64,000 nucleotides of DNA from Silene latifolia (Eukaryota; Streptophyta; Magnoliopsida; Caryophyllales; Caryophyllaceae). Shown one piece after another: positions 1 through 11,371 of the stretch. The position numbers and the translations under genes were made by a program. Each line of letters starts with the position of its first letter. The stretch's first letter is position 1. Below the pieces are notes generated by a model that saw only the letters and a list, made by a program, of their open reading frames with translations, searched no databases and was not told the DNA's origin. The stretch is taken from contig NC_133534.1 of NCBI RefSeq assembly GCF_048544455.1, positions 37,696,217 to 37,760,216 on the forward strand, read 5' to 3'.

Positions 1-254
1 ATACAATACAAATACAATAAAGAAAATTACAATAATTACAACGGGTTAATTGATTTACGTCGAAAATACACTTAAAACGGATGGTTTTAGAAAAGAAAGG
101 GAAAATAAATTAACGAACAGATTGTTAGGTAATAATACGAGTAATAGTTAATTAATACGTAAGCTAATTACTAGGTCAAAGCAACAACGAAAGTTCAAGG
201 GCAGGATTCTACCCGGAACAGGCGCAACAGTGCTGCTTTGTTTGGAAGAGGCGC
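1..254 (-). mobile_element. Ogre/Tat-type LTR E1, distal part (split by element D)
   Basis: This aligns base for base, with small differences, to 41280-41555 inside LTR E2. It is therefore the promoter-distal half of an LTR read on the minus strand. The window starts inside it, so roughly the last 0.4 kb of the LTR, the PBS and the internal region lie to the left, out of view. It stops at GGCGC (250-254), where element D is inserted, and resumes at 8189. The last 50 bases belong to a GGAAGAGGCGCAGC-type module that recurs in this LTR family. Confidence 0.8.
250..254. repeat. Target-site duplication of element D (GGCGC), left copy
   Basis: GGCGC at 250-254 is repeated at 8184-8188, immediately outside the two LTR termini. 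Removing 255-8188 restores a continuous E1 LTR that matches E2 at 41537-41560. This fixes the ends of D exactly. Confidence 0.9.
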
Positions 255-669
255 TGTAACACCCCCATACTCCAAGTGCCTTACCAGGACCACTCAGGTA
301 TAAGGATACTACCATCTCGGTTGCCCGAGGTACTGAATATCATAAGACAATAAAGAAACGTACTTTTAAAGTAATTATAGATTAAGTGATTACATGTTCA
401 AACCAAAACTAATAAAAGGAATTACAAGGTTCTCATACGGTCTACAGCTAAAACTATCAAAGCTACTAGACTTCGTCTAACACAATGGAAGACTTCTAAG
501 CGCCACGTGATGACTCATCCCGGCTATCCCATACGCGTCATATCACACGCTCAATAATCGCTCACCACCCCGAATGGATCACCACAGTTTTTAAAACATT
601 TAAACGGGTCAGTACTAATCACACAATTCAATACATATATCAACAATAAGATAAACAGACAAATTGAAT

Positions 670-696
670 CACACACACACACACACACACACACAC
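670..696. repeat. (CA)n microsatellite in LTR D
   Basis: About 13 CA units. The other LTR has the same tract at 7238-7267 at slightly different length, so it has changed since insertion. Confidence 0.95.
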
Positions 697-1431
697 CACC
701 AACTCCCATCGTCAAATCGACCGTCCACCTTTGGACCGAGCCCGCCGCGATGGGGGACCGCAGCCGTTCCCACCTAAGCCCCGCTCATCGTACGAGCGAT
801 AACCCTGTCCATTAATGTGCACATCCCCTTTCGTGGCGGGTTCCACGAAGGGCGAAACTAGGGCGTGAGATCACTCCCGCAAGTGACCCCACTCAGCCGA
901 GAACGCATCTCGAGAACCATCAACAACACAACCACAATCACAAACACAATTACAATCATCAAATCAATTAACTAACTACAAAGACATCACCAATATCCCA
1001 TTATGGGACTAATGCGAGTAGGAAATCCTACCTGGATAGCACAACACGCAGACGATATCTACAAATTTGTCTCAAAACGCCTCTTCTATGAACTCTCCTC
1101 CTACCATACAACACATAGATACTACTATTCAATTACTATTCATAAAAACCCCAATTCCTAAATTGGGGTTTCCTAATCTTAACAAAACATTATATAAATT
1201 ACATTAAAAGCTTACCCTCGACGCAAGGAATCCAACGACACAAACTACGATGCAAACCGACCGTCTGAACTCCGGGAATTGTCAAGAACGCGATTAGGAA
1301 GAAGACAAGTTGCTTTCTCTCTTAAACAGGTTTTAGGTTTTGTAAAAAGTGATTTAGAACAAAGACGAATTGGTTTAAATACCTTAATCGCGTAATTAAC
1401 AAAACCCGAGAAAACTCCCCGTAAAACAGGA

Positions 1432-1506
1432 CACTCGATCGAGTACCCAAGGTACTCGATCGAGTACCCCCTTACTCGATCGAGTACCCCTGCTACTCGA
1501 TCGAGT
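1432..1506. repeat. Four CGATCG-centred 12-bp palindromes
   Basis: ACTCGATCGAGT occurs at 1432, 1454, 1474 and 1495, each followed by ACCC, with 20-22 bp spacing (two helical turns). Degenerate forms (ACTCGACAGAGT, ACTCGATAGAGT) follow to 1580. The same cluster is at 2210-2284 in the duplicated segment and at 8006-8079 in the other LTR. It lies near the U3 start and could be a multimeric protein-binding site; that role is inferred. Confidence 0.9.
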
Positions 1507-1609
1507 ACCCAACAGTCGAAACTATTTTATTTTCGCAACTTGCCCTTACTCGACAGAGTAAGGGCTACTCGATAGAGTACCCCAAGACTTATAAATACGG
1601 AGTATTACA

Positions 1610-1647
1610 GTCTTCCCTCCTTAAAAGGAACTTCGTCCCCGAAGTTC
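1610..1647 (-). promoter_or_regulatory. Polypurine tract and upstream hairpin, element D
   Basis: On the minus strand, GAACTTCG-GGGA-CGAAGTTC (1647-1628) forms a perfect 8-bp stem with a GGGA loop. It is followed by the purine-rich run AAGGAGGGAAGAC, which abuts the LTR start at 1609. A duplicate is at 2388-2427. Confidence 0.85.
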
Positions 1648-2713
1648 AACCCATACATAAAAACAACCATACTAACTCGACCAAGACACAACAACTTAGC
1701 TAAGGACTCGAGAACTCGACCGAACATAGAACATGAACTCTTAACCCCCATTCTACCAGCTATGTTTACTTCCACAACATGACTCACTATATCGTATCTA
1801 CCACATATATATCTTTCACGACACCAACTCCATACATAACCAACTACCATCCTCTAATGCTGCTAGCTCCATAATATCATCAACTATCAAATCCAATACC
1901 AAGACACTCATAGACATCAAACGGAATGTTACATCTAAATTGGGGTTTCACTAATCTTAACAAAACATTATATAAATTACATTAAAAGCTTACCCTCGAC
2001 GCAAGGAATCCAACGACACAAACTACGATGCAAACCGACCGTCTGAACTCCGGGAATTGTCAAGAACGCGATTAGGAAGAAGACAAGTTGCTTTCTCTCT
2101 TAAACAGGTTTTAGGTTTTGTAAAAAGTGATTTAGAACAAAGACGAATTGGTTTAAATACCTTAATCGCGTAATTAACAAAACCCGAGAAAACTCCCCCG
2201 TAAAACCGGACACTCGATCGAGTACCCAAGGTACTCGATCGAGTACCCCTCTTACTCGATCGAGTACCCCGACTACTCGATCGAGTACCCAACAGTCGAA
2301 ACTATTTTATTTTCGCAACTTGCCCTTACTCGACAGAGTAAGGGCTACTCGATAGAGTACCCCAAGACTTATAAATACGGAGTATTACAGTCTTCCCTCC
2401 TTAAAAGGAACTTCGTCCCCGAAGTTCAACCCATACATAAAAACAACCATACTAACTCGACCAAGACACAACAACTTAGCTAAGGACTCGAGAACTCGAC
2501 CGAACATAGAACATGAACTCTTAACCCCATTCTGACTATGTTTACTTCCACAACATGACTCACTATATCGTATCTACCACATATATATCTTTCACGACAC
2601 CAACTCCATACATAACCAACTACCATCCTCTAATGCTGCTAGCTCCATAATATCATCAACTATCAAATCCAATACCAAGACACTCATAGACATCAAACGG
2701 AATGTTACATTCC

Positions 2714-2748
2714 ACCACCCTTAAAAGGAACTTCGTCCTCGAAGTTTA
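2714..2748 (-). promoter_or_regulatory. Third PPT-like module of element D
   Basis: On the minus strand, AACTTCG-AGGA-CGAAGTT (2746-2729) is followed by CCTTTTAAGGGTGGTGGAA and then TGTAACATTCCG at 2713. The last is similar to the LTR start TGTAATACTCCG. This may be an older or alternative LTR start roughly 325 bp upstream of the next module. Confidence 0.6.
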
Positions 2749-5700
2749 CTCACACTCATAACATCATCCTCCAACTGTTAACATTATATAAAATATTCCC
2801 CCACTCTGAAGCATCACACTACTACGAGCACGGCCATGGCCCTTTTATAAGTATTGTCCACAAAACAAATCCCTCCTTTACGCTACGCTAACACTCTACT
2901 TCCAATTATATTACCGCATGCACCACCATGAAACTCTCTTTTATTGCATCCTACTCCTCTTAAGACAAATGTTACGTCCTCGTAACTCGCTAATACTAAA
3001 CCCTTAGCTATATTATCTCATTATCCTCATCACCACCCTATGTCAAAGATAATCGCCTATAACCTCATTTCCATAATCACTCCTATTTCTCAAGGCTCTC
3101 TTACTTCAACAGTTCTCATACTTCAAATCAATCGCACACCCCTAACCTATACCATAAGGCTCGTAGCAAAATCACCATACTAACTCTCCATTATCACTGC
3201 AAACCAGCATACCTCGCTATGTAAAGCACTTATCTTCCAGAAGCATAACTCACGATCCGCACTCGTTACGTACACGCACACTAGATCCTCAAGTTCTTTC
3301 TTTCATTACCGCAAAATTCATACACAACTTAACATGACACTAATTTCCCCAACACCCCACACTCACTGTCTCAACAAAAGATTATGAACTACCTGCCGCT
3401 TTCAGCTCATTACAACACATGATCCACGAATCATTTCCCATTACCATGTCTACCGATGTCTCATCTGAAAACAAGATCAACATTACCGTAACAACCTCTC
3501 ACAACCGCGTCCCATCAACAGATTATCACTATCCCATGACAACAACGAAACATATACAACTCTATTTCACATCATACTCTACCTCATTCCCAACTTAACC
3601 TAGTAACGAAAACATAAATAAGCAAGACAACTGTCTATCAGCACAAACTGAAACTCGTAGAGAGCAACATCAAACAAAACAACAATCCATGTATAACTGG
3701 TATGTACTTTCGAAACTCGAATCATAATCACCCCGCCTACTCCACCACAACCGGTGACGGCATCACAACGCCGCCACCAACAACCCACACCGTAGTGCGA
3801 AAATACCCGCATCACAACACTAAATATCGAGCCCGGATCACCACCCGAGGCACCACAACCACATCGATAGACATCACAACTACATACGATTCCATAAATA
3901 CTGCCTCGGAAATAACCTTTCGGACAAGGAAACTTACTCCAATCCACTTTACTCTATCACAACGCAACATATTATATGAAATAACAGATAAGCATCTCAT
4001 GAACATCATCTCTACCATTTCACGGAATACACGTGTGTTATTAATACACATAAAATTATAACTAGCCATGTCAAATTAATCAAATTATTACCTTTTTGGA
4101 TATCATTCAATTAAACTACCGTGTCCAACATATATATATTCTGAGAACATTCATAAAATAGCTTTATAATTATCACACCGTACCACTTCTTGTGAGGTCA
4201 GAACCCCACACAAACATTTACACATATCATAGACCCGTAATCACAACCAACTAGTCAATCCTGACTACGTAAGTTACCACTCAACAAAGGTTACCTGCTG
4301 TCCGAGCTTAACTCGCATGCCCCTCATCACATTCTTCCATTCGCATCACCAAAGACCTTACGCCATACATAACCATACAGCTAACACTCATTATGAGAAA
4401 CCACCTCCTAAGACTATGTCTTATACTTCCTGACAACCATACTTTTATCAATTCAGTCTTTACAAAATCAGCCTCTTTAGAATTGCCACTTTTCTAATAT
4501 ACACTTTTCCTTAACCACTAGTCAAAGACCATAACACTACCACTTTGTCCAGGACATCAAACCTCTTCACTCATCTCTAAATATCATGATTTCTTTTCTA
4601 TCTTTGGTTAACATCCCAAACAACGAACATCGAATCCATGAACAAAATTATCTCAACATTCTTCCCAATATTTTCCTTAATTGAATCATCATCCATTTCT
4701 CCACCAAAATCTCATATCATGCAGATATTCTTCTAACTTCTTACTTTCCTTAATTCCTCGAAACTCATTATCAATCATGTTGTCCTGAAACTCCTATATA
4801 ACCTTGACTAACATCTTCGTGATACTATCACACATTTCGATGATTCCTTACCTTTACATCACATAACTCCGGTGAACATTTTCCTCAGTTTACTTTTATC
4901 CTTCTTTTCTCTTTACACTCAATAATACCAATTTAATAGCTCAACTCCTTATTACTTCTATCTAACCCTTTTGTGCACCAATTACCTTCTCATCGCTCCA
5001 AAACTCAAATCCCATTATTTTATATCGATATCATCTCCCTCTTTCTTACCACAAATATTCTCTTATTATGTCATCAATCACCCTTGCCACTAATACATCC
5101 ATAGAATCAACGTTCTTGTTCAACAATTGCATCTCCTTCTTACATCTCTAGAAATCAAAATTCCTTTCATACCGCCAATTACCCAAGGAACTCACACAGT
5201 AGTTTCATCTTTTAATAAACCTCCCAAACTCACTCACTGTCTATAAATACACCTCGCGACATGTCTCCACAAAGTTCACTATATATTACTCTTCTCAACC
5301 CCTTTAAACGAACTTTCACTACCTAAATCCATAACCCACACGACTCCTAACCATTTCCCTCCTTAACTCTTTACACATCTCAAGCTGCCACTATCCACAT
5401 TCTTACTTTCAATCTTTTCATTCTCACGTTCATTATACTCACATCATCCCTTGTCTATATTCACTTATTTCTACATTACTCAACACACAATCATATCACT
5501 CATCCCGTCTCGCAAAACGTGCGCCTTGCCTCAATAAACTATACCAATCTTCCTTTTCTTTTTCCACCATCTATCATAATCACTCATAATTCATGTCCTC
5601 CCCACCGAACTCATACTCATCATAGTGCCACTCTTTACAACATAAGATTGGGTAACTTACGCTTCAGGACCAACACATACGTAAAACAATGCATAAAGAA

Positions 5701-5792
5701 GTAATACAACACCTTTGAATTAAACGTAATATGCAACGAATGTCAAAAGACAAACATACGACCGAAATACGATATATGACTGTACGGACCCC
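2749..5792. other. Internal region of element D, no coding capacity seen
   Basis: About 3 kb that is poor in G on the plus strand. It has no long frame and no recognisable gag/pol motif in six frames; the frames of up to 119 codons here overlap each other and look like chance. It separates the PPT modules from the palindrome array. Confidence 0.7.
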
Positions 5793-6052
5793 ACTCGATC
5801 GAGTACGAGAACCTACTCGATCGAGTTGAGGCTACTCGATCGAGTGCCCAACATGCTCGATCGAGTGCCCCGACTCAGAACCCAAATAGACCTTCGATCT
5901 CGACTTACTCGACCGAGTAGCCCGGCTACTCGATCGAGTGACCCCATACTCGATCGAGTGCCCGAGGTACTCGATCGAGTGCCCTAAACACGATTACGGT
6001 CAAAATAACGACAAGTACCCACTCGATCGAATCAAACCCACTCGATCGAGTC
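5793..6052. repeat. Internal array of ACTCGATCGAGT palindromes
   Basis: About ten exact or one-mismatch copies (5793, 5815, 5833, 5855, 5906, 5927, 5948, 5969, 6021, 6040) of the same 12-bp palindrome found in the LTRs of D, here linked by GCCC or ACCC. Sharing between LTR and internal DNA suggests a functional site or gene conversion. Confidence 0.9.
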
Positions 6053-6808
6053 ATGCGGATTTCGTGAATACTACCCGCATGTTATCTCACATACCCTAAC
6101 GTACTATGCATTCATTATTATTTCAACATTATGATTACAACTACGCATTCAAATCTGCGCGACTCCTCATACAATCAACAAAATAATCTACTTCGTGTTA
6201 TTAAGTGCCACGTTATAAACAACCATCATGCTTTTCATCCAATTCGTTATACAAAACACATATCATTGAACCTCTATTCTTCATGTTACTACTTACCAAA
6301 AGTCAAACATTACCACCTATCATGCTCATATAACATTCAACTTTCAATCATGTATTACTCGCATGTTTTAAATTTTCATAACTTTTCATAACACAAACCA
6401 CACCCATACACTATAAATCCTATTTCCATGTTGCTAATACAACAACATTACAAATCCACTTCATCACACATCATCATATACGAACTACATTCTTTTTCTA
6501 CCATATCATTCATCATTCTCATATACTTTTTCAACGATTCCAACCAACATGTCAACCAACTATCATGCAACATACTTTCAACAAACCATATACAACACAA
6601 TTAACATACACGTCACACATATACCCACGGACTCCACGTTCCCATACCATGTGGTCGGCTTAAGTATCATGGGGCCAAGATTTTGAAGTGAGGGCGCCTA
6701 CTCACCCAAAACCTAGCATCGGTCGGGGCTCCCATTACACATACACCAGGTTCATTTTATTAGACTCCCTATGTTCATTATGTTCATTTGTTACAGTTCC
6801 AAGATCGT
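6053..6808. other. Leader region of element D
   Basis: Read on the minus strand this is the untranslated leader after the PBS. It is A/T/C-rich on the plus strand with no conserved gag start. Nothing else is seen. Confidence 0.6.
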
Positions 6809-6820
6809 CGCTCGATACCA
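6809..6820 (-). promoter_or_regulatory. Primer-binding site of element D (iMet-like)
   Basis: Minus-strand TGGTATCGAGCG lies two bases inside the 5' LTR end (6823). It matches the plant iMet PBS TGGTATCAGAGC except for one missing A. ATCG within it can pair with CGAT just downstream, giving a small hairpin like those at the PBS of A and C. Confidence 0.75.
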
Positions 6821-6822
6821 TT

Positions 6823-7235
6823 TGTAACACCCCCATACTCCAAGTGCCTTACCGGGACCACTCAGGTATAAGGATACTACCATCTCGGTTGCGAGGTCTT
6901 CGAATATCATAAGACAATAAAGAAACGTACTTTTAAAGTAATTATAGATTAAGTGATTACATGTTCAAACCAAAACTAATAAAAGGAATTACAAGGTTCT
7001 CATACGGTCTACAGCTAAAACTATCAAAGCTACTAGACTTCGTCTAACACAGCGGAAGACTTCTAACTGCCACGTGATGACTCATCCCAGCTATCCCATA
7101 CGCGTCATATCACACCTGCTCAATAACTGCTCACCACCCCCGAATGGATCACCACAGTTTTTAAAACATTTAAACGGGGTCAATACTAATCACACAATTC
7201 AATACATATATCAACAATAAGATAAACAGACAATG

Positions 7236-7268
<33 letters not shown>

Positions 7269-8183
7269 ACCAACTCCCATCGTCTCAATCGACCGTCCCT
7301 TTGGACCGACCACCGCCGATGGGGGACCGCAGCCGTTCCCACCTAAGCCCCGCTCATCGTACGAGCGATAACCCTGTCCATTAATGTGCACATCCCCTTT
7401 CGTGGCGGGTTCCACGAAGGGCAAAACTAGGGCGTGAGATCACTCCCGCAAGTGACCCCACTCAGCCGAGAACGCATCTCGAGAACCATCAACAACACAA
7501 CCACAATCACAAACACAATTACAATCATCAAATCAATTAACTAACTACAGCACATCACCAATATCCCATTATGGGACTAATACTGAGTAGGAAATCCTAC
7601 CTGGATAGCACAACACGCAGACGATATCTACAAATTTTGTCTCAAAACGCCTCTTCTATGAACTCTCCTCCTACCATACAACACATAGATACTACTATTC
7701 AATTACTATTCATAAAAACCCCCAATTCCTAAATTGGGGTTTCACTAATCTTAACAAAACATTATATAAATTACATTAAAAGCTTACCCTCGACGCAAGG
7801 AATCCAACGACACAAACTACGATGCAAACCGACCGTCTGAACTCCGGGAATTGTCAAGAACGCGATTAGGAAGAAGACAAGTTGCTTTCTCTCTTAAACA
7901 GGTTTTAGGTTTTGTAAAAAGTGATTTAGAACAAAGACGAATTGGTTTAAATACCTTAATCGCGTAATTAACAAAACCCGAGAAAACTCCCCCGTAAAAC
8001 CGGACACTCGATCGAGTACCCAAGGTACTCGATCGAGTACCCCCCTACTCGATCGAGTACCCCAGCTACTCGATCGAGTACCCAACAGGTCAGAAACTAT
8101 TTTATTTCGCAACTTGCCCTTACTCGACAGAGTAAGGGCTACTCGATAGAGTACCCCAAGACTTATAAATACGGAGTATTACA
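6823..8183 (-). mobile_element. 5' LTR of element D
   Basis: 1361 bp. It starts TGTAATACTCCG (8183 downward) and ends GGTGTTACA (6823). It contains a (CA)n tract at 7238-7267 and palindromes at 8006, 8027, 8047 and 8068. The right flank GGCGC (8184-8188) duplicates 250-254. Confidence 0.9.
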
Positions 8184-8188
8184 GGCGC

Positions 8189-9784
8189 AGTGCTCACTGC
8201 GTCTGTTCCTGAGGTGAATTCTGGTTGTGAAGCCGGAATTGCATATCGTTAATGTTCATTGGTGAATTAATGCTCGATTAATAATATTTGACTCGGATGA
8301 AAGTGATTTAATGGATTATTTACATATGAATGGGTCATAAAAACAATAAAACATGAGATAAAACTAATTAGAACAAATTAATTACAAGATTAATTACAAG
8401 GATTAATAATGAATTAAATTTAAATAGGTTATTATCGACGAACTAATGATGTTGATGATAAATAACAGATGCAAATATACAAAGGTGAATTTCAGAGACT
8501 TGATATTGATGAATCGAATCTCTAAAAATCCGAATTAATTTTAATGACGAAAACCCGCAAATATTAATTACTTGGGATTTAAGTCGGGAATTTAATGATG
8601 ATAAATTATTAATGATTTACATGTTAAAATTATTATGTTAAAATTATCGTGTTAACGAAATAAGAACTAACAAAGACAAAGCAAAGAATAAACGAACGAA
8701 CAAAAGATGAAGGAAGAAGAAAAAAAAGCAGGAACTGCGGCAGCCTCAAGAAGAGGCGCAGCAGGCGCTGCGTTCCTTCTCGACATCCGTCTCCCGTTAA
8801 TCCGTAAAAAGGGTTTGAATAAAGGTTTTGTAAATCGGTTTTGAATATATTTCGACGCGAATCTTACAATAATGATTACAAAAATAATGTACAATAATAA
8901 AAGATGAGATTTACACCCTCAGACTTACATGTTTGACGAAACAAGATTAACTAAGTTAACGTTTAGTGATGCTCGACTCGAATGTACGACGAAAGTGCCC
9001 TCTAAGAGGAAAACGAACAAAATTGATTAAATTGATTGATGTGGAGTTGGTCAAATTGGTCGGTCATGCAAAACGAGGCTGGTACTCAGAAGGATCCGAG
9101 CTTACGTGGTCGAAAGTTCAAGCACGTAGACGCCAAAAAAGCAAGAGCGTGGTCTTAGAATGCAAAGGGAGAATAGAAGGGCGGACACTCGCGTGAGAAA
9201 TATGAGGAACGAATGTCCCTATTTATACTAATCACACGAAGGAATTAGGGTTTCGGTGAAACTTTGGAAGTAAATCTCGAAAAGATCTTAATATAAGCAG
9301 AAAGGAGTTGGGGAAGAGGCGTAGCAGCCACTGCGTCTCTTGGAAGAGGAGCAGCACCTGCTGCGTCCTTTCCCCAAGGGTTTCCTCCTGCGGAAGAAAG
9401 ATTTCCGCGTTTCTATTATGGAATTGCGGTTTGACCTTGATTTCCTTATTATTTATAAAATAATTTCGGGATATAATTTACCAAAGATTAAAAGATTGAA
9501 AATATGGAATAGAAATATCCGGAACATTCCAGAATATTCTGACTCGGCATTTTAAACGGTTATTAGAAAATGAAGACGGTTTTTGACCTGGACTCCAAAT
9601 GTACTCTAATTACTGTCAAAACGACCGTAATGGTACGTAGATGACGACCAAAGGGGTTGACACAAGTGTTTGAGCTATCACTTGGCGATAAACTTAAGAA
9701 CTGGCATAAATCGTTCGTGTACCAAACATGCGGCCCAATCACCACCGGGTGGTTTGCGGGAGGTGCAGAAATGAGGTATCTACA
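8189..9784 (-). mobile_element. Ogre/Tat-type LTR E1, proximal (U3) part
   Basis: Collinear with 41560-43592 of LTR E2 but lacking the MITE present there. On the minus strand it begins TGTAGATACCTCATTT at 9784. The base next to it (9785 upward, GATACC) is the broken RT-like gene, so 9784 is the outer, upstream end of the element and the internal region must lie left of the window. Two GAAGAGGCGCAGC modules are at 8736-8785 and 9303-9372. Confidence 0.8.
9218..9228 (-). promoter_or_regulatory. TATA box of LTR E1
   Basis: Minus-strand TATAAATAGGG, conserved at 43016-43026 in E2. Its distance from the LTR start (about 560 bp) suits a U3 promoter. Confidence 0.6.
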
Positions 9785-11371
9785 GATACCCCGACCCCGA
9801 ACTCAAGACTATCAAAATAACGACACAATGGCAGGCAAATCAAAACAGCACCAACTTTAGAGACAAGGCATCTCTAAACCGTACCTACAGCAATATGAGG
9901 AATGTCGCCACCTGATTTAACAAGCGGGGTGAGCGAAGCACTAACAATGTACTTACCTAGAACCTGCAGACATCTGCTCTCAAGAAAAATATTAACCACC
10001 AAGTGATAAAGGCGATCAAATTATCTGAACAGCAACAGCAGCGCCACTCAAACAATCGAAAAGGTGTTGGGCACGAAAACCGTCCCTCCCACAAGATGTG
10101 CCACGCGAAAAACTCCTAATCATATCCAAAACAACCGTCGTTGACCAATGAGGGGATGATGATCAATGGGCAAAGGTGGCAAGGTGGGAGATGGAGCTAG
10201 CGGTGGTGTGCTTTTCTTACAAAGCCTCAAGAGTTTCATTAGTGTAGGGAGCAATACTGGATAAAGAAAGCACCCAAACAACAACAGTGTAATGACCGTC
10301 ACAAATCTTCCTCCGACATTGCCGAATATTACGCTCACTCAAATCAAGGTCCTCCTTCGCACTAAAAGAGGGAGAAACCTAAGCTAAGGTCTAAAGCACA
10401 AGCTGCAAACTGCCACTAGGCACGCCCCAAGCACGAATCGCACTGGTAATACTCTCCTGCTGACGTTGACGCTTGACGACAGTGCTACAGTCAAGATTAC
10501 TCCTCGGGGAAAAGGTCTTAAGTATACAAAGAGGCAACATAAGCAAGTCAATCCAAAAGGAAAGGTCACAAAGAGAGGTAGCCACATCGTCAAGAGCCGT
10601 CTTCAAAACCCCTTAGACAACAAACGATCAAGTAAAGCCACATTGAAACTAATGGGCAAAAATCCAACATCAAATGACGACGACGGAGCAGGGGTCTGGG
10701 AAAATCATAAAGTACAAAACGAACAACACCATCACCACAATCCGGGGGAGCCACAAAAGTCCCGACCATGCCGACAACTAGAACGAAAGGTTTGGGTTTT
10801 AAGGCAAACCCCACATAACCAAATACCCATACGCTGTAACGTAACCTCGGCATTAGAAAAAACAGACAAACTATTAGAAAGTGTTTGACGAGTAATTACC
10901 TGAGCATTCCCCCACCAATGTCGATCACGAAGGTGCATGATCATGGAGGTTTTAACAAGACCTCTACCACCACCGTCTTAAAACCTACAAAGGCCCACAA
11001 ATGGACAGTGAAAATTAACAATTTCAGGTATGGTAAAGATGTGGTGTGAAGGTGAAAATCAAATAGAGAAGACGATGACGTAAAAACGCAGCCACGTGCA
11101 TGTAACCGTCAAACGTAGCCCAAACAACAACCAGACAAGCGGCAACCACATGAGGTCGGCCAAAAAAGGATGGTGGCAAAATTAGACAGGAGAAATACAG
11201 GCGCCCGTAAAGGCAGCATGCAGGTTGCGGCAGAGAAACAAAAAAAAAAACGAGCAACCCTAAAGGGAAACCAATCGAGGCAGCAACCCAAACCTGCAAC
11301 CACAGTAGCCGTTGAAGACTGACAACGTGAAGACGACAACAAGCGGCCTGAGAACCTGCGTAAAAACACAT
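9785..11371 (-). pseudogene. Broken zinc-finger/reverse-transcriptase-like gene, main part
   Basis: Minus-strand translation pieces read in order: a C2H2-like segment near 11020-10930 (CPF..C then MIMHLRDRHWWGN), a second Cys/His cluster (WLCGVCLKTQTF..SCRH, about 10830), KTALDDVATSLCDLSFWI..LPLCILKTFSPRSN (about 10600), ERNIRQCRRKICDGHYTVVVWVLS (about 10310), and VNIFLESRCLQVLGKYIVS..LTPLVKSGGD (about 9960), ending EFGVGV at 9785. I recognise the order as a plant family usually annotated as reverse transcriptase domain-containing, probably derived from a non-LTR element; that match is from memory. Frameshifts and stops between every block make it dead. E1 cuts its 3' end and element B its 5' end; the upstream part resumes at 35214. 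Confidence 0.6.

Larger units (their letters stand above)
255..1609 (-). mobile_element. 3' LTR of element D
   Basis: 1355 bp, ending TGTTACA on the minus strand at 255 and starting TGTAATACTCCG at 1609. It matches the right LTR (6823-8183) nearly throughout, differing by small indels such as 1013-1016 against 7580-7584. It holds a (CA)n tract and four CGATCG-centred palindromes. A segment made of its first 455 bp plus the adjoining PPT is duplicated next to it (see 1154-2713). Confidence 0.9.
1154..2713. repeat. Tandem duplication of LTR start plus PPT tail in element D
   Basis: A unit of about 778 bp (1154-1932) is repeated at 1933-2713 with very few changes (for example a 5-base deletion near 2532). 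Each unit contains the first 455 bp of the LTR and the adjoining roughly 320 bp of internal sequence with its PPT hairpin. The junction is at 1932-1936, where the internal tail runs directly into mid-LTR sequence. The 5' LTR at the right end is not duplicated, so the event happened after, or outside, the last copying of the LTRs. Confidence 0.9.
255..8183 (-). mobile_element. Element D: complete non-autonomous Ty3/gypsy-type LTR retrotransposon
   Basis: Two LTRs (255-1609 and 6823-8183) enclose about 5.2 kb. Read on the minus strand, the 5' LTR is the right one. It starts TGTAATACTCCG and ends GGTGTTACA, followed two bases later by an iMet-like PBS; three PPT modules lie at the other end. A 5-bp TSD (GGCGC) flanks the element. 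I find no gag, protease, RT, RNase H or integrase in any frame, so it is a LARD-like element mobilised in trans. The PBS and PPT style resembles Tekay/Del chromoviruses; that lineage call is inference. It sits inside Ogre LTR E1 and is younger than E1. Confidence 0.9.

Noticed and set aside
1605..2292. Frames with GTRSS repeats on the minus strand of element D
   Set aside because: They are translations of the ACTCGATCGAGTACCC palindromes and shift with the repeat, not genes.
10120..10944. Separate small proteins on either strand at 10.1-10.9 kb
   Set aside because: The minus-strand pieces are frameshifted parts of one RT-like gene, and the plus-strand 140-codon frame is its shadow.
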